Part shown: positions 22,691-35,050 of the stretch, piece after piece
Layout of the letters: each line of letters opens with the position of its first letter
How positions within the stretch are numbered: the stretch's first letter is position 1
NCBI RefSeq assembly: GCF_963583255.1
Contig: NC_084809.1
Location: 3,585,501 to 3,649,500 of the forward strand
DNA from: Pyrus communis
Lineage: Eukaryota > Streptophyta > Magnoliopsida > Rosales > Rosaceae
Reading direction: 5' to 3'
Length of the DNA stretch: 64,000 nt
The notes under the pieces: generated by a model
Databases searched by the model: none
The model's input: the letters and a program-made list of their open reading frames with translations, nothing else
What the model was told of the DNA's origin: nothing
Made by a program: the position numbers and the translations under genes

Positions 22691-23590
22691 GAATGAATAA
22701 ACTGATTAGCTCTTGTTTATAGATATGTCATATGTGTGGTTGTGTGTATTTCTCTCTCAATGGAAATTAATGAGATTTAAGTGGGACATATGATCATCAA
22801 AGACTTTTCAAGTCAAGTTTTGGAATAAAGATTCTCAATCAACATCTATCAGTCGAGTTATATCTTCTTTTTTGCGTATACGTAGGCAGTGGGCTTGACG
22901 AATTATCAAATGAAGTCTTTGGCATGGATGTCATCCAATTTAGGGGTCTTGTAGCGTCTTACATGAGTTTATTTCCTTAAATTTCAAAGTGTGTCAAATG
23001 TGCGCTCTTTTAATTTTATGAACGTTGAAAACAGTCTAAATACATTTCAAAATGAAAAACTGTGTACTTTTGACACCCAATAAGCTTTTGACCTTTTGAA
23101 CACTCATTCTTAGGGGTCTAGTAAGATATTAGATGTGTTTATTTTCTTAAGTTGCAAAGTGTGTCAAATGCACACTCGTTTGATTCCATCAATGCCGAAA
23201 ACAGTCTAAATACATCTAAAAGGAAAACTGTGTACTTTTGACACCTAATCCAAGCATTTGATATTTTGAGTACTTATTCTTAGAGGTCTAATAGGAAATT
23301 AGATGCGTTTATTTTCTTAAATTTTGAAGTGTGTAAATGCACACTCATTTAATCCCGTGAATGCCAAAACTCTTTCATAAGTGATTGCGTTCTCATGGAA
23401 TTTTCATTAGTAGGCAGAAGGATAATCCTCTCTATTAGTAGTAGGCGAAGATCGTGTGAATAATTTTCTATCCTTGATTGCTGCCCTTCTATATTGATCG
23501 GAGGCAAACGGCCCACCTATTTTGATCATTTAAAAGCTATAATAATTTTTGCCACTGGATGAAAATTTAAAGGCTCGGATCACTTGATTT
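22691..23590. repeat. Intergenic duplicon unit 3, truncated, promoter retained
   Basis: Starts with the same gene-less junction as unit 2 (GCCTAATGATATTAG then TGTATGAATGAATA) and a TATA near 22716. ~171-bp repeats follow, then a LOX relic (23407-23508), and it breaks off at GGAGGCAAACGGCCCACC. No gene. Confidence 0.75.
23407..23508 (-). pseudogene. Lipoxygenase last-exon relic 3 (truncated)
   Basis: Exon part of the relic only. It breaks after the GGAGGCAAA word, where other copies continue into LOX intron sequence. Confidence 0.65.
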
Positions 23591-25520
23591 CGGTGACCTT
23601 AATGGCAAAGATCCGGAGAGAATCTCTTTCTGTTTATAAATATGTTATATGTGTGCTTGTGTGTGTTTCTCTCTCACTGAAAATTGCTGAGATTTAAGAG
23701 GGGGACATATGACCATCAAAGACTTTTCAAGTCAAGTTTTGGAATTGAGAATCTTTATCAACATCTATCAGTCAAGTTATATCTTTTTTCTTGCGTGGGC
23801 AATGGGCTTGACGAATTATCAATGAAGTCTTCGGCATGCATGTCATCCAATTCAGGGGTCTTGTAGAGTTTATTTTCTGAAGTTTCAAAGTGTCTCAAAT
23901 ACACGCTTGTTTGATTTCATGAACGCCAAAAACAGCCTAAATACATTATAAAAGAAAAAACTGTGTACTTTTGACACCCAATAAGCTTTTGACCTTCTAA
24001 ACACTCATTCTTAGGGGTCTACTAAGATATCAAATGTGTTTATTTCCTTAAGTTGCAAAGTGTGTCAAATGCACACTCGCTTGATTCCATGAATGGCGAA
24101 AATAGTTCAAATACAGTCCAAAAGGAAAATTGAGTACTTTTGATACCTAATCCGAGCATTTGAAAATTTGAATACTCGGTCTTAGAGGTCTAATAAAAAA
24201 TTAGAGGCGATTATTTTCTTAAATTTCAAAGTGTGTCAAATGCACACTCATTTGATGCCGTGAATGCCGAAAACCCTTTCATAAATAGAGGCGTTCTCAA
24301 GTAATTTTCATTAGCAGGCGAATGGATAATCCTCTATTAGTAGTAGGCGAAGACCGTGCGAATAATTTTCTATCCTTGATGGTTGCCCCTCTGTATTGAT
24401 CCGAGGCAAAGCAATGTGGTTAAAATAAGAAATAAATATTGCTAGTTTGAGTAACTTTTAAAATTTTGTTTGATAAAATTATGTCACGCCTAAAGAGAAG
24501 AATTTGAGCAAAGTATTGTTCGCCCTTGTCCCTTTGGCTCTTTGGATTTACGCATGCATAATGCATACTAGTCTTCTACGGACTATGATAGAATTGTTGC
24601 TTGCAATAATCTTATCCGCTATATATATAGCGTCATACTAGCTTTACAGGTCACAAACAATCATTACACTAGTTATTGGAAGAAAAAAAAAATTATCACT
24701 GAACTAAAAGATCATATTTTCCTATCAAATTAAGTTGCTCATTTATTTGGAAACAATGTTTGACAACTTAAGGATGATTAGGAACTTCTACTCAAACTCT
24801 TTGTGTTCGAGTCATTGAGTTACTGAATCAATTGAAGAAAGTGTCCTTTGCACTGGTTACTGAATCAATCGAAGAAAGTGTCTTTTGCTGACAAATTTAT
24901 TAAGTAAATTTTTAATAGATATAATATAATATATAATAAATGTTTTTGTGTTTCTCACGTATTTGATTAATTATCTCAATAGTTGGAGCTCACAAAGAGA
25001 TTAAAAAAAATTATAAAATGACATTATTATTTAACATATGGTGGAGGCAAAAATTGTACAAAATGTTTTATTGCCACATAAGCCATTAAATATCGTTTTG
25101 ATGTTTAAAATTTAACACTTCATTTGGAGATGCTCTAAAAAGATTCTTAAAAATAGAATTATTCATGTACTCTCTGTCACCTCATGTTTTTTTACTTTTA
25201 TAATATTAACATAAAAATTGATATTAAATTGTAAAATAACAAAAAGTACATCAAGAATTTCAAGTATCTTTAATTAAATGTTCTCTTGATAAAATTATGT
25301 CACATCTAAAGAGAAGAATTTGAGCCAATTATTGTTCATTGGCAATGCAATTATGCAGAAACCCTTGGCCCACCCCAACCTTGATCCCTTTGGCACTTTG
25401 TTTTACGCATGCATAAATGGATTCCTATATAGTGCGTGACACTGGCTCCACATGTCACAATCAATCACTACACTAGTCTTTGGGAAGGGAAAGTATGAGC
25501 GAACCGAAAACACGTGTGGT
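23591..25520. repeat. Intergenic duplicon unit 4
   Basis: Opens with a CGGTGACCTTA..TTTATAAATATGTTATATG block like the 339-bp repeats at 35916. Then RLK promoter-proximal sequence, ~171-bp repeats, a LOX relic (24312-24452), the ACGCATGCATAATGCATACTA block, and AT-rich sequence. A 33-bp direct duplication (TTACTGAATCAAT.GAAGAAAG) lies at about 24818-24887. No gene. Confidence 0.7.
24312..24452 (-). pseudogene. Lipoxygenase last-exon relic 4
   Basis: Same decayed exon 9 start plus intron tail as the other relics. Confidence 0.7.
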
Positions 25521-25544
25521 CGGATCAATTTAAGCCACTATCCA

Positions 25545-25680
25545 CGTTAGAACGTGAATGTACAAAGAACTTAGCAATAATAAAAAATTATTCGAAGATA
25601 TTCAAGAAAAATGTTAAAGAGATTATCTTAAAATACAATTTTTTATACATTTTGTCATTTTATAATTTAATATTAATTTT
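25545..25680. mobile_element. Short AT-rich MITE-like repeat, copy 2
   Basis: Nearly the same as 21690-21790. A related AATGTTAAAGAGAC word with downstream CTCTCTGTCA follows at about 25830-25960. AT-rich sequence without a gene fills 25680-26180. Confidence 0.45.
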
Positions 25681-26182
25681 TATGTCAATATTATTAAACA
25701 TTATGTCTAAAATAAGAAATAATAGAAATTTCATAAAAAGTTTCACTTTTAAAAGAGTTTCTTTGACATTTCTCATCTTCCAAAAGACTTATATTACTAT
25801 TCCGAAACTATTATGATAGTATCTTAGAAAAATGTTAAAGAGACATTCTTAAAGTGGGATTCTCCATGACTCTCTGTCATCTTACAGTTTAACGTTAATT
25901 TCAGTGCTAATATTATAAAATATTGTGCTAAAAATATGAGGACAAAAAGTCTATAAATAGTCTCACTTTTGAATGACTCTCTTTAGTATTGCTTATATTA
26001 TTTTGTTCCATAAATGTCTCTTTAGATTATGGAGTATATTTTTTTCTCTCCAAATTCTCTTACTCTTCTATTTGAATAGTATGATTAAACTACGCCAATA
26101 TTTTATGTTGACTTTTTTTATACAGAAAGAAAGAAAAAGAAAAAAAGTGAGAGACGATTGAAGGGGAAGGAATGAGATTTAC

Positions 26183-26990
26183 TTATTGCGAGTTTACATA
26201 ACCGTAATGAAAGTAGGAGGAATTGAATTGAGGAGGAGTTGGAATGAGGAGAAGTCAGTTTTAAATTCCTGTTGAGTCTGTTTACTTAAATGTTATGGAA
26301 TCAGAATAGAATTTCATAAAGTTGTTTACTAATTCAGTAGAATCGGAATATAAACCAGTATGATTACTAAAATGCCCTTGTCCCAAATCAAATATTTTAT
26401 ATACTTTTTTTAGTAAAATTTGATATAAAATATAATAGTAAGAAAAAAAAACTTAAATTGCTTTTTTATTTCATAGACACACTAAAATGCTTTTGTTTAA
26501 TTTTTTTTTATTTTTATAAATTTAAGTATTTACTTTAATATTTAAATTTTCTCGCTCAAGTTGTAGTTTCTTCTTTTCGGCATATGCATGGAGTTGTGCA
26601 TAATGTGAATGAGCATGGAGTTGTGCACAATGTGAATGAGTATGAAAATAAAAAAAAAGTAAGGAGTTGTGCATAATGGACTTGTGCATAATTAAATTAT
26701 GGTTAATGAGTTTATAAAGGATAGTCTTGGAAATAAAAAATGCAAGTGAGGGCGTAAAGGGAACAAAAGTATCATTCTGATTGCCCAAGCAATCAGGAAT
26801 TGGATTACCACCTATATCTTGGGAATCAAATTCCACCGATTCAAGGAATTGAATTCCAAAATGTGTGTGGGCCCCACTGCTTTTTTGATTCCTTCATATT
26901 TAGTAAACACTAGAATACTTCGTAATCGGAATTTAATTCTGATTACAGATATGTAAACATGCCCATTACGGATACGTAAACAGGCCCTTA
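26183..26990. mobile_element. Harbinger/Tourist-like TIR element with TTA target duplication
   Basis: The left end TTGCGAGTTTACATAACCGT and the reverse complement of the right end GGGCCTGTTTACGTATCCGT agree at most positions. TTA stands on both sides (26183-26185 and 26988-26990). The 802-bp interior has no transposase. It holds a duplicated 27-bp word around CATGGAGTTGTGCA.AATGTG (26587-26640) and mirrored GGAATTGAATT-type words near each end, so it is a non-autonomous element. Confidence 0.6.
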
Positions 26991-27187
26991 GAGTGGAGAG
27001 AATCATAATTCCTAATTAAATTGTACGAGGGTTTGGTTTTGCAGCATTTATGCTTACTATTGATGACTGCCGAGAAAATCCTACTTGTGAACCATTGAGT
27101 TTAAAATGTCGAAAACACCTTAATCATTGTACAGGTTTTGATAGTTGACTATAAGGTACTTGACCAGAAGAAAAAAAGATAAAAAAT

Positions 27188-27665
27188 ACAAAACAATTTT
27201 TTAGAAAGATTTATTTGTTAGTTTCACACTCACAAATTACCAATAAAATAAATTTATGTTGCATGATGATTATTATTACTTACACTAATAAAATCAAGTT
27301 TATGCGTTAAGGAAATGATTATCTGCATTCATTTCCTCATTCTTCACGCTTCTATTTATTTATATCTTTTAATTTTTTTTAACTTTAAAAATTAGAAATA
27401 AACTTGAATGTGTTGAAAAAGAAAAGAATGTGTCACAGTACATGTTTTACTTTTATTTTTCTTTTGTCAATACAAGTTTTACGTTTAATTGGTTCAGTGA
27501 ATGTGGAAAACGAAAATGATTCAGGAGAAAAACCGAAAGCTAAATGAAAGTTCAAAGAGAAAATCAGCAGTTTACTCAATTTAAAAAAAAAAAATACATA
27601 AATTACAAGTTGAGTTGAAATTGTAGTACATACACATCAATAAATAAATACGTGACAACTGATCA
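27188..27665. other. 3' flank of RLK-B, copy of the RLK-A 3' flank
   Basis: Matches 13946-14417. No gene seen. Marks one edge of the duplicated RLK block. Confidence 0.75.
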
Positions 27666-30369
27666 TCATCTCCCATCTTGATTGTCGATCCCAGAAAAGA
27701 TTGTCCTCGACATCCCTTTGATCGGATCGTTTGTAGTAGAATTTTGCTCACTACTGTTTGTTTTGGTCATCCAATCCGATGACTCTCCCAAGCTACTACT
27801 AAACCCTAATGCATCAATATCGTTCATTACAGCAACCTCATCTTCTCCCTTCTTTTCAATGTCGAAACCTAAATCTCCTTGTTCCTCTTTTTGATGGAGC
27901 TGCAATGCAAACTCAAGCCCCCACACAACGTCATTCATCGACGGCCGATCGATCCCATTATCATGCATGCAACTCATCGCGATGTCAGCAAATTTATTCA
28001 TACACGCAGTTCCGATCTTACCCTGCAAGTTAGGGTCCATAATTTGATCAAGTTCCCCCTTGAGATAGCAACTCTTTGCCCAGTGAGCTAGGCTCATTTG
28101 CTTCTTGTCTGGTCCCCGCACCAAAGCTGGTCTGGCACATAAAACCTCACACAACACCACCCCAAACGAGTACACATCAGACTTTTCTGTCAGTTGGTTA
28201 AGACGGTAATATTCCGGATCCAAATACCCGAAACTACCCTTTGCTACTGTACTAATATGGGTCTTGGACATGGTGGTGGGGCCCATTTTTGACAACCCGA
28301 AATCGGACACTTTAGCCACCCATTTCTCATCCAATAGGATGTTTGTGCTCTTCACGTCTCGGTGAATAATCGTGTACTTCCCACCTGTGTGTAGATAATG
28401 CAACCCACGAGCGGCTCCAATGCAAATTTGAAGTCGTTGATCCCACGAAAGAGGAGGATTATAGGTGTTGTAAAGATGGTCGCGGAGGGTGCCACGCACC
28501 ATGTAATCGTACACCAAGATCATCTCACCCTCGTCCGTACAATACCCGACGAGTGACACCAAGTGCTGGTGGCGAAGTTGCGATAGCATCTCGATCTCCG
28601 TCTTGAACTCCTGGGCCCCCTGCGACGACTCGGACTTAAGCCGTTTGATCGCGACGGGGATGGTTCCACTATCACCGCCGCCGGTGTTGATGCTCCCTTT
28701 GTACACGTGGCCGAACCCGCCAACCCCAATAATCAAAATTTCGTTGAAGTTTTCGGTAGCGGCTTTGATCTCCGTCAGCGAAAAGTAGTGACACAAATCG
28801 GACGGCAGAGATGAGCCGCCCCGTGAATTGGTAGAGTTTGCCGCTTTGCGACTAGAGTGTCCGTAGCCCTTGACATATTTTCGTCGGTGTCTAAAAACCA
28901 AGAGTAACCCTAGTACGGAAAGCACTACGAGTGAGGCGGAGACTGCACCAGCAGCAACGGCAATAAAATGAGTCCTTGACTTGGAAACTTTTTTGCTTGA
29001 TGGTGTCATTTTTGGTGGAGGTGGAAGAGGCGGATCGGGGTCTGGTCCGGCGAGATTACCATTTGTGTCACTCAGTTTGAAGATCTCCAGCCCGTTCAAA
29101 ATTGCATCCCAATACTTAGACTTCCAATGTTGAGGGTGTGCTTGCAGTGTGACGTAGAGAATTACTTGCTTCTCGTTTCCGATTCCGGCAGGCATGTTCA
29201 CAACATAGTCTCTGTAAGTCGGAATCCCATTCCCACCACTCCACTGGATTATGTCGGCTCGTGTTTCAGCCGTTTGATTGGCTATGTAGATCAGAAACAC
29301 TCGGTCACTAATCTGTCTAATTTGAGGCTCAAACTCACAAAAATGAAGCCTAACCAGGTAATAGAACTTGGGAGGGACAGGAAATCCCCAAGTGAGGTTG
29401 TACCGCTGGTTGATGGAGGCGTTTGGGCCCATAGACCTCCCGGTTTTGTAAACTTGTTCCGGAGCGGAGCAGCTCGGTGTTTTTGCAAAGTTGATATGAA
29501 GACTAGTGTTTTGTGGTAGAACGCTCCACCTTGAACTTGCATCATCCAAGAACCGTTGCTCATATGAAGCATCCCCCCAGCTGCGGTACAAGCCGGTGTC
29601 TTCATCGACATCCACCGCGGCTCCCCCTATGTTGATTCTGTAAACTGCCTCCATAGCAGTGACGTTTTCAACACGAAAAAAAACATTTTCGTTGCCTATG
29701 TATTTGATCCCCTGGGGTTCTTCTGGTGCAGTGTAGTAAAGGTTTGGGGGGCATGGACACAATTTCAATTCCGTTGATAAACGCATACGCATCCGGGCTT
29801 GCTTTGCTTGGACTTGGAGTGAATGTGATGTTTAGACTTTGTTCTTCTTCCTCAATGTTGATGCAGAATTCTAGGGATAATTTCTCCATCCCATAAGCAT
29901 CGGCATTGACAGAAGCATTGAAGTCGTTGAGAAGGGTAAATCCACCGGCCTTGACAGAAAACAGCGCTTTGGAGCGGTCAAAGTCAGGGTACGAAACAGG
30001 GTAAAAGTACAAGCGGATGAACTTTTGGCCGGCGGTGAGGTTAAATCTGTAAGTAAATTCAGAGCGAGAAAGCCGAACTGTGGTGTAAGGAATTTGAGGG
30101 ACAGAGAACGAGCGAGGTGCTTTGAACACAGATGTGTTACTACCAGCTGCTTGGTGTACATCTATGGGGGTAAACTTTGAGTTGATATCTCCACTCCAAT
30201 TTCGTTGATCATATTCATTAAATAACTGGCCGGAATCGCCACAATTGACAGTGATATCTTCCACTGGAGTGTAGATAGGTGGGGGATCGGTGGCGGCGAG
30301 TGTGGCGGCAATGATCATTTGTAGAAACAAGGAAAGGTACAGATGAGAGATGAAATTTGATATCGTCAT
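27666..30369 (-). pseudogene. RLK-B: CrRLK1L receptor kinase with one frameshift
   Basis: ATG at 30369 by homology to RLK-A. The frame reads signal peptide (SLFLQMIIAATLAA) and malectin-like domain to IEIVSMPP, then shifts. The second frame resumes with NLYYTAPEEPQG and continues through the rest of the ectodomain, transmembrane segment, kinase (IGVGGFG, VAIK, HRDVKSTN, DFG, GSFGYLDPEYY) to the stop at 27666. The shift falls in a run of six G on plus (29746-29751) where RLK-A, RLK-C and the 32732 fragment have five. Apart from this base the gene is intact, about 900 codons. Either a very young pseudogene or a homopolymer error in the sequence. Upstream TATA is present. Confidence 0.88.
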
Positions 30370-30433
30370 TGTAAATGGTATAAAGGTGTTAATTTGTTGC
30401 TTGGGTTGTACGAATGAATACACTGATCAGCTC

Positions 30434-30443
30434 TTTTTTATAG
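30434..30443 (-). promoter_or_regulatory. TATA box of RLK-B
   Basis: CTATAAAAAA on minus, about 65 bp upstream of the ATG at 30369. It lies only about ten bases from the GTG that would otherwise extend the frame, which supports the downstream ATG. Confidence 0.65.
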
Positions 30444-32700
30444 ATATGTCATATGTGTGGTTGTGTGTGTTTCTCTCTCATTGGAAATTGCTGAGATTTA
30501 AGTGGGACATATGATCATCAAAGACTTTTCAAGTCAAGTTTTGGAATAAAGATTCTCTATCAACATCTATCAGTCAAGTTATATCTTCCTTCTTGCGTAT
30601 ACGTAGGCAGTGGGCTTGACGAAGTATCAATGAAGTCTTCGGCATGGATGTCATCTAATTTAGGGGTCTTGTTGCGTATTAGATGAGTTTATTTCCTTAA
30701 GTTCCAAAGTGTATCAAATGCATGCTCGTTTAATTCTATGAATGTCGAAAATAGTCCAAATATATTCCAAAAGAAAAACTGTGTACTTTTGACACCTAAT
30801 CCGAGCATTCGATATTTTGAGTACTCATTCTTAGGGGCCTAATAGGAAATTAAATGTGTTTATTTTCTTATATTTCGAAGTGTGTCAAATGCACACTCGT
30901 TTAATCCGTGAATGCCAAAACCCTTTTATAAGTGGTGGCGTTCTCATGTAATTTTCATTAGTAGGCGAATGGATAATCCTCATTAGTAGTAGGAGAAGAC
31001 CGTGCGAATAATTTTCATCCACGATTGCTGCCCCTCTGTATTGATCGGAGGCAAAGCAATGCGGTTAAAATAAGAAATGAATATTGCCCGTTTGAGTAAC
31101 TTTTATAATTTTGTTTTATAAAATTATGTCACGTCTAAAGAAAAGAATTTGAGCAAAGTATTGTTCATTGGCAATGCAAACCCCTTGCCTCACCCCACGC
31201 CTCGGTCCCTTTTGGCTCTTTGGATATACACATGCGTAATGCATACTAGTCTTTTACGCCCTATGATACAATTGTTGCTTGCAGTAATCTTATCTCCTAT
31301 ATAGTGCTTCATACTAGCTTCACAGGTCACAATCAATCACTGCACTAGTTACTGGGAAAAAAAAAAGAATGAGGATCCTAGGAATCTTCTAATTTTATCT
31401 GTTTATTATACATCATGCATCACATCACAATTTGAATTTATGAAGAGCTTAGTATACAAGGTCATTTGAAGGGAATCCTTCACAAGACTTTTATTATTAG
31501 ATCGAAATGCTATTATGACAATAAATTAATTTGTTGCATGAAAGTTTGCCATTTGCATCGTACTAGTCAATCATTGAGTTGAAAACGTCAAAAGCACCCT
31601 TAATCATTGTACAACTTTTGACATAGGTTAATTACGCATACACTCTTGAGGTTTCTCAATTCTTCCCAAAACCCCCTTGAGTTTTGAAAGTAACACGAAC
31701 ACCCGTTAATGTTTTAAAATCATTCCACAAACCCTCTAGAAGGAAAAAAAAAAAAAAAAAAAAAACTACCAGAAGTGAAAGAAGTGCCGAAAATTCCAAA
31801 AAACCCTTATGACATAAAACTAGTGTTTGGCTACAAGTTTCGGTCAGCCTTAGTGCCTATCATATTAGGAAAATCTTAAGGTTGTCTCCAAGGGTGATGG
31901 GAAACAAAAAAAATACTCAAAATTTAGGCCTGATAAATCTCAAAAGGCCCAAAGGCCCCAGCTTTTTCTACTCCATCACGTGAAACAAGCCCACGCAGGC
32001 CCCGCGGGAGTCAGCAACATAGGTTGGAGGAATTTTCTGCGAGCGAGCTCACGGAAAGCAGTAGGTTTACGACGCATATTTGCTCATTGTTGAGATCCAG
32101 TGGCTGAAGCGCCTCCTGGGTTTTAATTTAGTGTGGCGCCCAACTACATCCATTTAAAATCCAAAAGCTCAAATTCAATTTAATCAGTTTTAGCAGTAAT
32201 AAAAAATATCTAACGGTTCAAATTTAAATTCAATGGTAAAAACAATATTATTATTAGATCCAACTCCAAAACTATATAAATATCCATCCATTTGTTCACT
32301 TATCTATAAAATAAAATTAAAAAAAAAATCAATTTTATCATATTTCACTAACATTTTTTGGAATTTGAATTTGTTTACATCAAAATGTTCATAAAAATAA
32401 AACAAGATGATTATACAAAAACTAATTCCAAAATTATTAGCAAAAAAAAAAAAAAAATAACAAATTAAAAAGTTTAACAAATTATAAAGATGGAGAAAAA
32501 AGTTTAACGAATTATAAAGCTGGAGGAAAAAGTTAAACGAATTATAGGTCTCTTACCGTTGGAGAAAAAACTAACTAATCTTGTATGTGTAGATAAATAG
32601 TTGAAAATACGGAACTAAATTATGAGATTTTAGCCTCTTAGATTGGAGATAGCCTAATGATATGAAGCATATAAGGTATTAATTTTTTTTTTGTTAAATC
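30444..32700. repeat. Intergenic duplicon unit 5 (upstream of RLK-B)
   Basis: Same order as unit 1: promoter-proximal block, ~171-bp repeats, LOX relic (30958-31101), ACATGCGTAATGCATACTAG block, poly-A (31746-31765), GC-richer block (31950-32160), and AT-rich end with short repeats of AGTTTAACGAATTATAAAG (32470-32540). No gene. Confidence 0.78.
30958..31101 (-). pseudogene. Lipoxygenase last-exon relic 5
   Basis: Best preserved relic. On minus, CAGAGGGGCAGCAATCGTGG then GATGAAAATTATTCGCACGG aligns with the exon 9 start of the LOX gene (CAGAGGAGTGGCAGTCAAGG then GATGAAAATTCTCCGCACGG). Confidence 0.8.
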
Positions 32701-32731
32701 CACAGCGAGGATAAATCACATAATCGCCAAA

Positions 32732-33345
32732 GCTTGTTTTGGTCATCAAATCCGATGACTCTCCCCAGCCACTACGAGTGCTCAAATGAAACATTCTCCC
32801 AGTTGCGGCACAAGCCGGTGTCTTTATTGAAAAACAACGGGCCTCCGCCTATGTTGGTTCTGTAAACTGTCTCCATAGCAGTGTTGTTTTCAACGGGAAT
32901 CGTATTTTTGGTGCCTATGATTTCAATCCCATAGGGGTGTTCTGGTGCAGTGTAGTAAAGATTTGGGGGCATGGACACAATTTCAATTCCGTTGATAAAC
33001 GCATACGCATCCGGGCTTGCTTTGCTTCGACTGGGAGTGAATGTGATGTTTAGACTTTGTTCTTCTTCCTCAATGTTGATGCATAATTCTCTGTATATTA
33101 ATGTCTCCTCCTCATAAGCATCGGCATCGGCATTGACAGAAGCATTGAAGTCGTTGAGAAAGGTAAATCCACCTGCTTTGACAGAAAAGAGCGCTTCGGA
33201 GCGGTCAAAGTCAGGGTACGAAACAGGGTAAAACTACAAGCGGATGAGCTTTTGACCGGCGGTGAGGTTAAATCTGTAAGTATATTCAGAGCGAGAAAGC
33301 CGAACTGTGGTGTAAGGAATTTGAGAGACGGAGAATGAGCGAGCT
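32732..33345 (-). pseudogene. RLK fragment with large internal deletion
   Basis: On minus: malectin-like ectodomain from about VRLSRSEYTYRF through IEIVSMPPNLYYTAPE and DTGLCRNWENVSFE, then an abrupt jump to the C-terminal tail word GESSD.MTKT (32732-32766). The rest of the ectodomain, membrane segment and kinase are missing. The 5' end is cut at GAGCGAGC, where the sequence passes into a LOX relic. A TAG lies in the ectodomain part and the frame shifts, so it is dead. Confidence 0.82.
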
Positions 33346-33420
33346 GCCCCTCTGTATTGATCGGAGGCAAAGCAATGTGGTTAAAATAAGAAATGATTAT
33401 TGCTCGTTTGAGTAACTTCT
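33346..33420 (-). pseudogene. Lipoxygenase last-exon relic 6 (partial)
   Basis: Only the acceptor region and intron tail (CTGCCCCTCTGTATTGATCGG on plus) remain, fused directly to the truncated RLK ectodomain. Confidence 0.7.
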
Positions 33421-35050
33421 ATAATTTTGTTTGATAAAATTATGTCACGTCTAAAGCAATGTGCATATAGTATTGTTCTTTGGCAATGCAAACCCCTTGC
33501 CCCATCCCCACCCGCCTTGGTCCCTTTGGCTCTATGGATTTACGCATGCATAAAGCATACTAGTCTTCTATGCACTACGAGAGAATTGTTGCTTGCAGTA
33601 ATCTTATATGCTATATAGTGCGTCATACTAGCTTCACAGGTCACAAACAATCAATGCACTAGTTACTAGGAAAGAAAATAAAATATCAGTGAAAGATCAT
33701 ACTTTCCTATCAAGCTGCTTATTTATTTGGAAACAATGTTTGACTACTTAAGGATGAATAAGAATTTGTACTCAAACTCTTCATGTTTGAATCATTGAGT
33801 TTTGTACTTATGATTAGAACTGTTCATATTATGAATCACTCTGTAAAGATCATCTTTGCAAAAACTAATTAAACCTAGGGTCTTTCGTCAATCTATTGTA
33901 GCCAATACATAGATGGTTCCTAATAGCTTTACCAATTCCGCTCGTCTGTTTTTATATAGTTTGATGACTAAACGATTTTAGTTTTAATTGATTTTTTTAC
34001 ATATGCGATCTTTATAGAGTACTTTATAATAGGAAGGATTCTAATCATAAAGACGAAGTTTTATGAATCGGCAACGAACAATTTTGATTAGGAACTCCTA
34101 CTCTTCTTGTGACTAGCCAACTATTGTTCTTTATTTGGTTGCTTCATCCACGTCACAACTTGAATTTATGAAAAGCTTAGTATACAAGGTCATTTGAAGA
34201 GAATCCTTCACAAGACTTTTATTATTAGTTCGAAACGTTATTATGACAGTAATTTAATTTGTTGCATGAAAGTTTGCCATTTGCAGCATTTATACTTACT
34301 ATTGGTTAGAAAACCCTACTTGTCAATCATTGAGTTGAAAACGTCAAAATCATCCTTAATCATTGTACAACTTTTGACAGAGGTTAATTACGTATACATT
34401 CTTGAGGTTTCTCGATTCTTCCCAAAACCCCCAGAGGTTTTGAAAGTAACACAAACATCTGTTGATGTTTTAAAATCATTCCACAAACCCCTCAAAGAAA
34501 AAAAAAAAAAAAAACTACCAGAGGTGAAAGAAGTGCCGAAATTTTCAAAAAACCCTTATGACATAAAACCAGTGTTTGGCTACAAGTTTCGGTAGCCATG
34601 GGAAACAAAAAAATACTCAAATTTTGGGATTGAAACATCTCAAAGGGATGTACTTTTGGTTTGGGCGTGGGAATTTTCATTGCTTCCCCACTCTCCCCTC
34701 GGGTGGATAAGGTTTTAAGTGGCCCCAAGGCCCCGGCTTTTTCTACTCCATCACGTGAAACAAGCTCACGCAGGCCCCGCCCAAGTCAGCAACATAAGGT
34801 GGAGGAATTCTCTGCGTGCGAGCGCATGGAGAGCAACAGGTTTACGGCGCAGATTGGCTCGTCGATGTGATCCAGTGGCTGAAGCGCCTCCTGGGTTCTG
34901 AACCAGTGTGGCGCCCAACTACATCCAAATAAAATCCAATGGCTCGAATCAATTTATTCAGTTTTTGCGATAATAAAAGATATATAATGACTCAAATTTA
35001 AATCTAATGGTAAAAATAATATTAATTATTAATATTAGTCAAGTTATATC
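33421..35050. repeat. Intergenic duplicon unit 6
   Basis: Continues after the LOX relic with the ACGCATGCATAAAGCATACTAG block, AT-rich middle, poly-A near 34500, and the GC-richer block (34700-34930). Lacks the promoter part. No gene. Confidence 0.72.
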
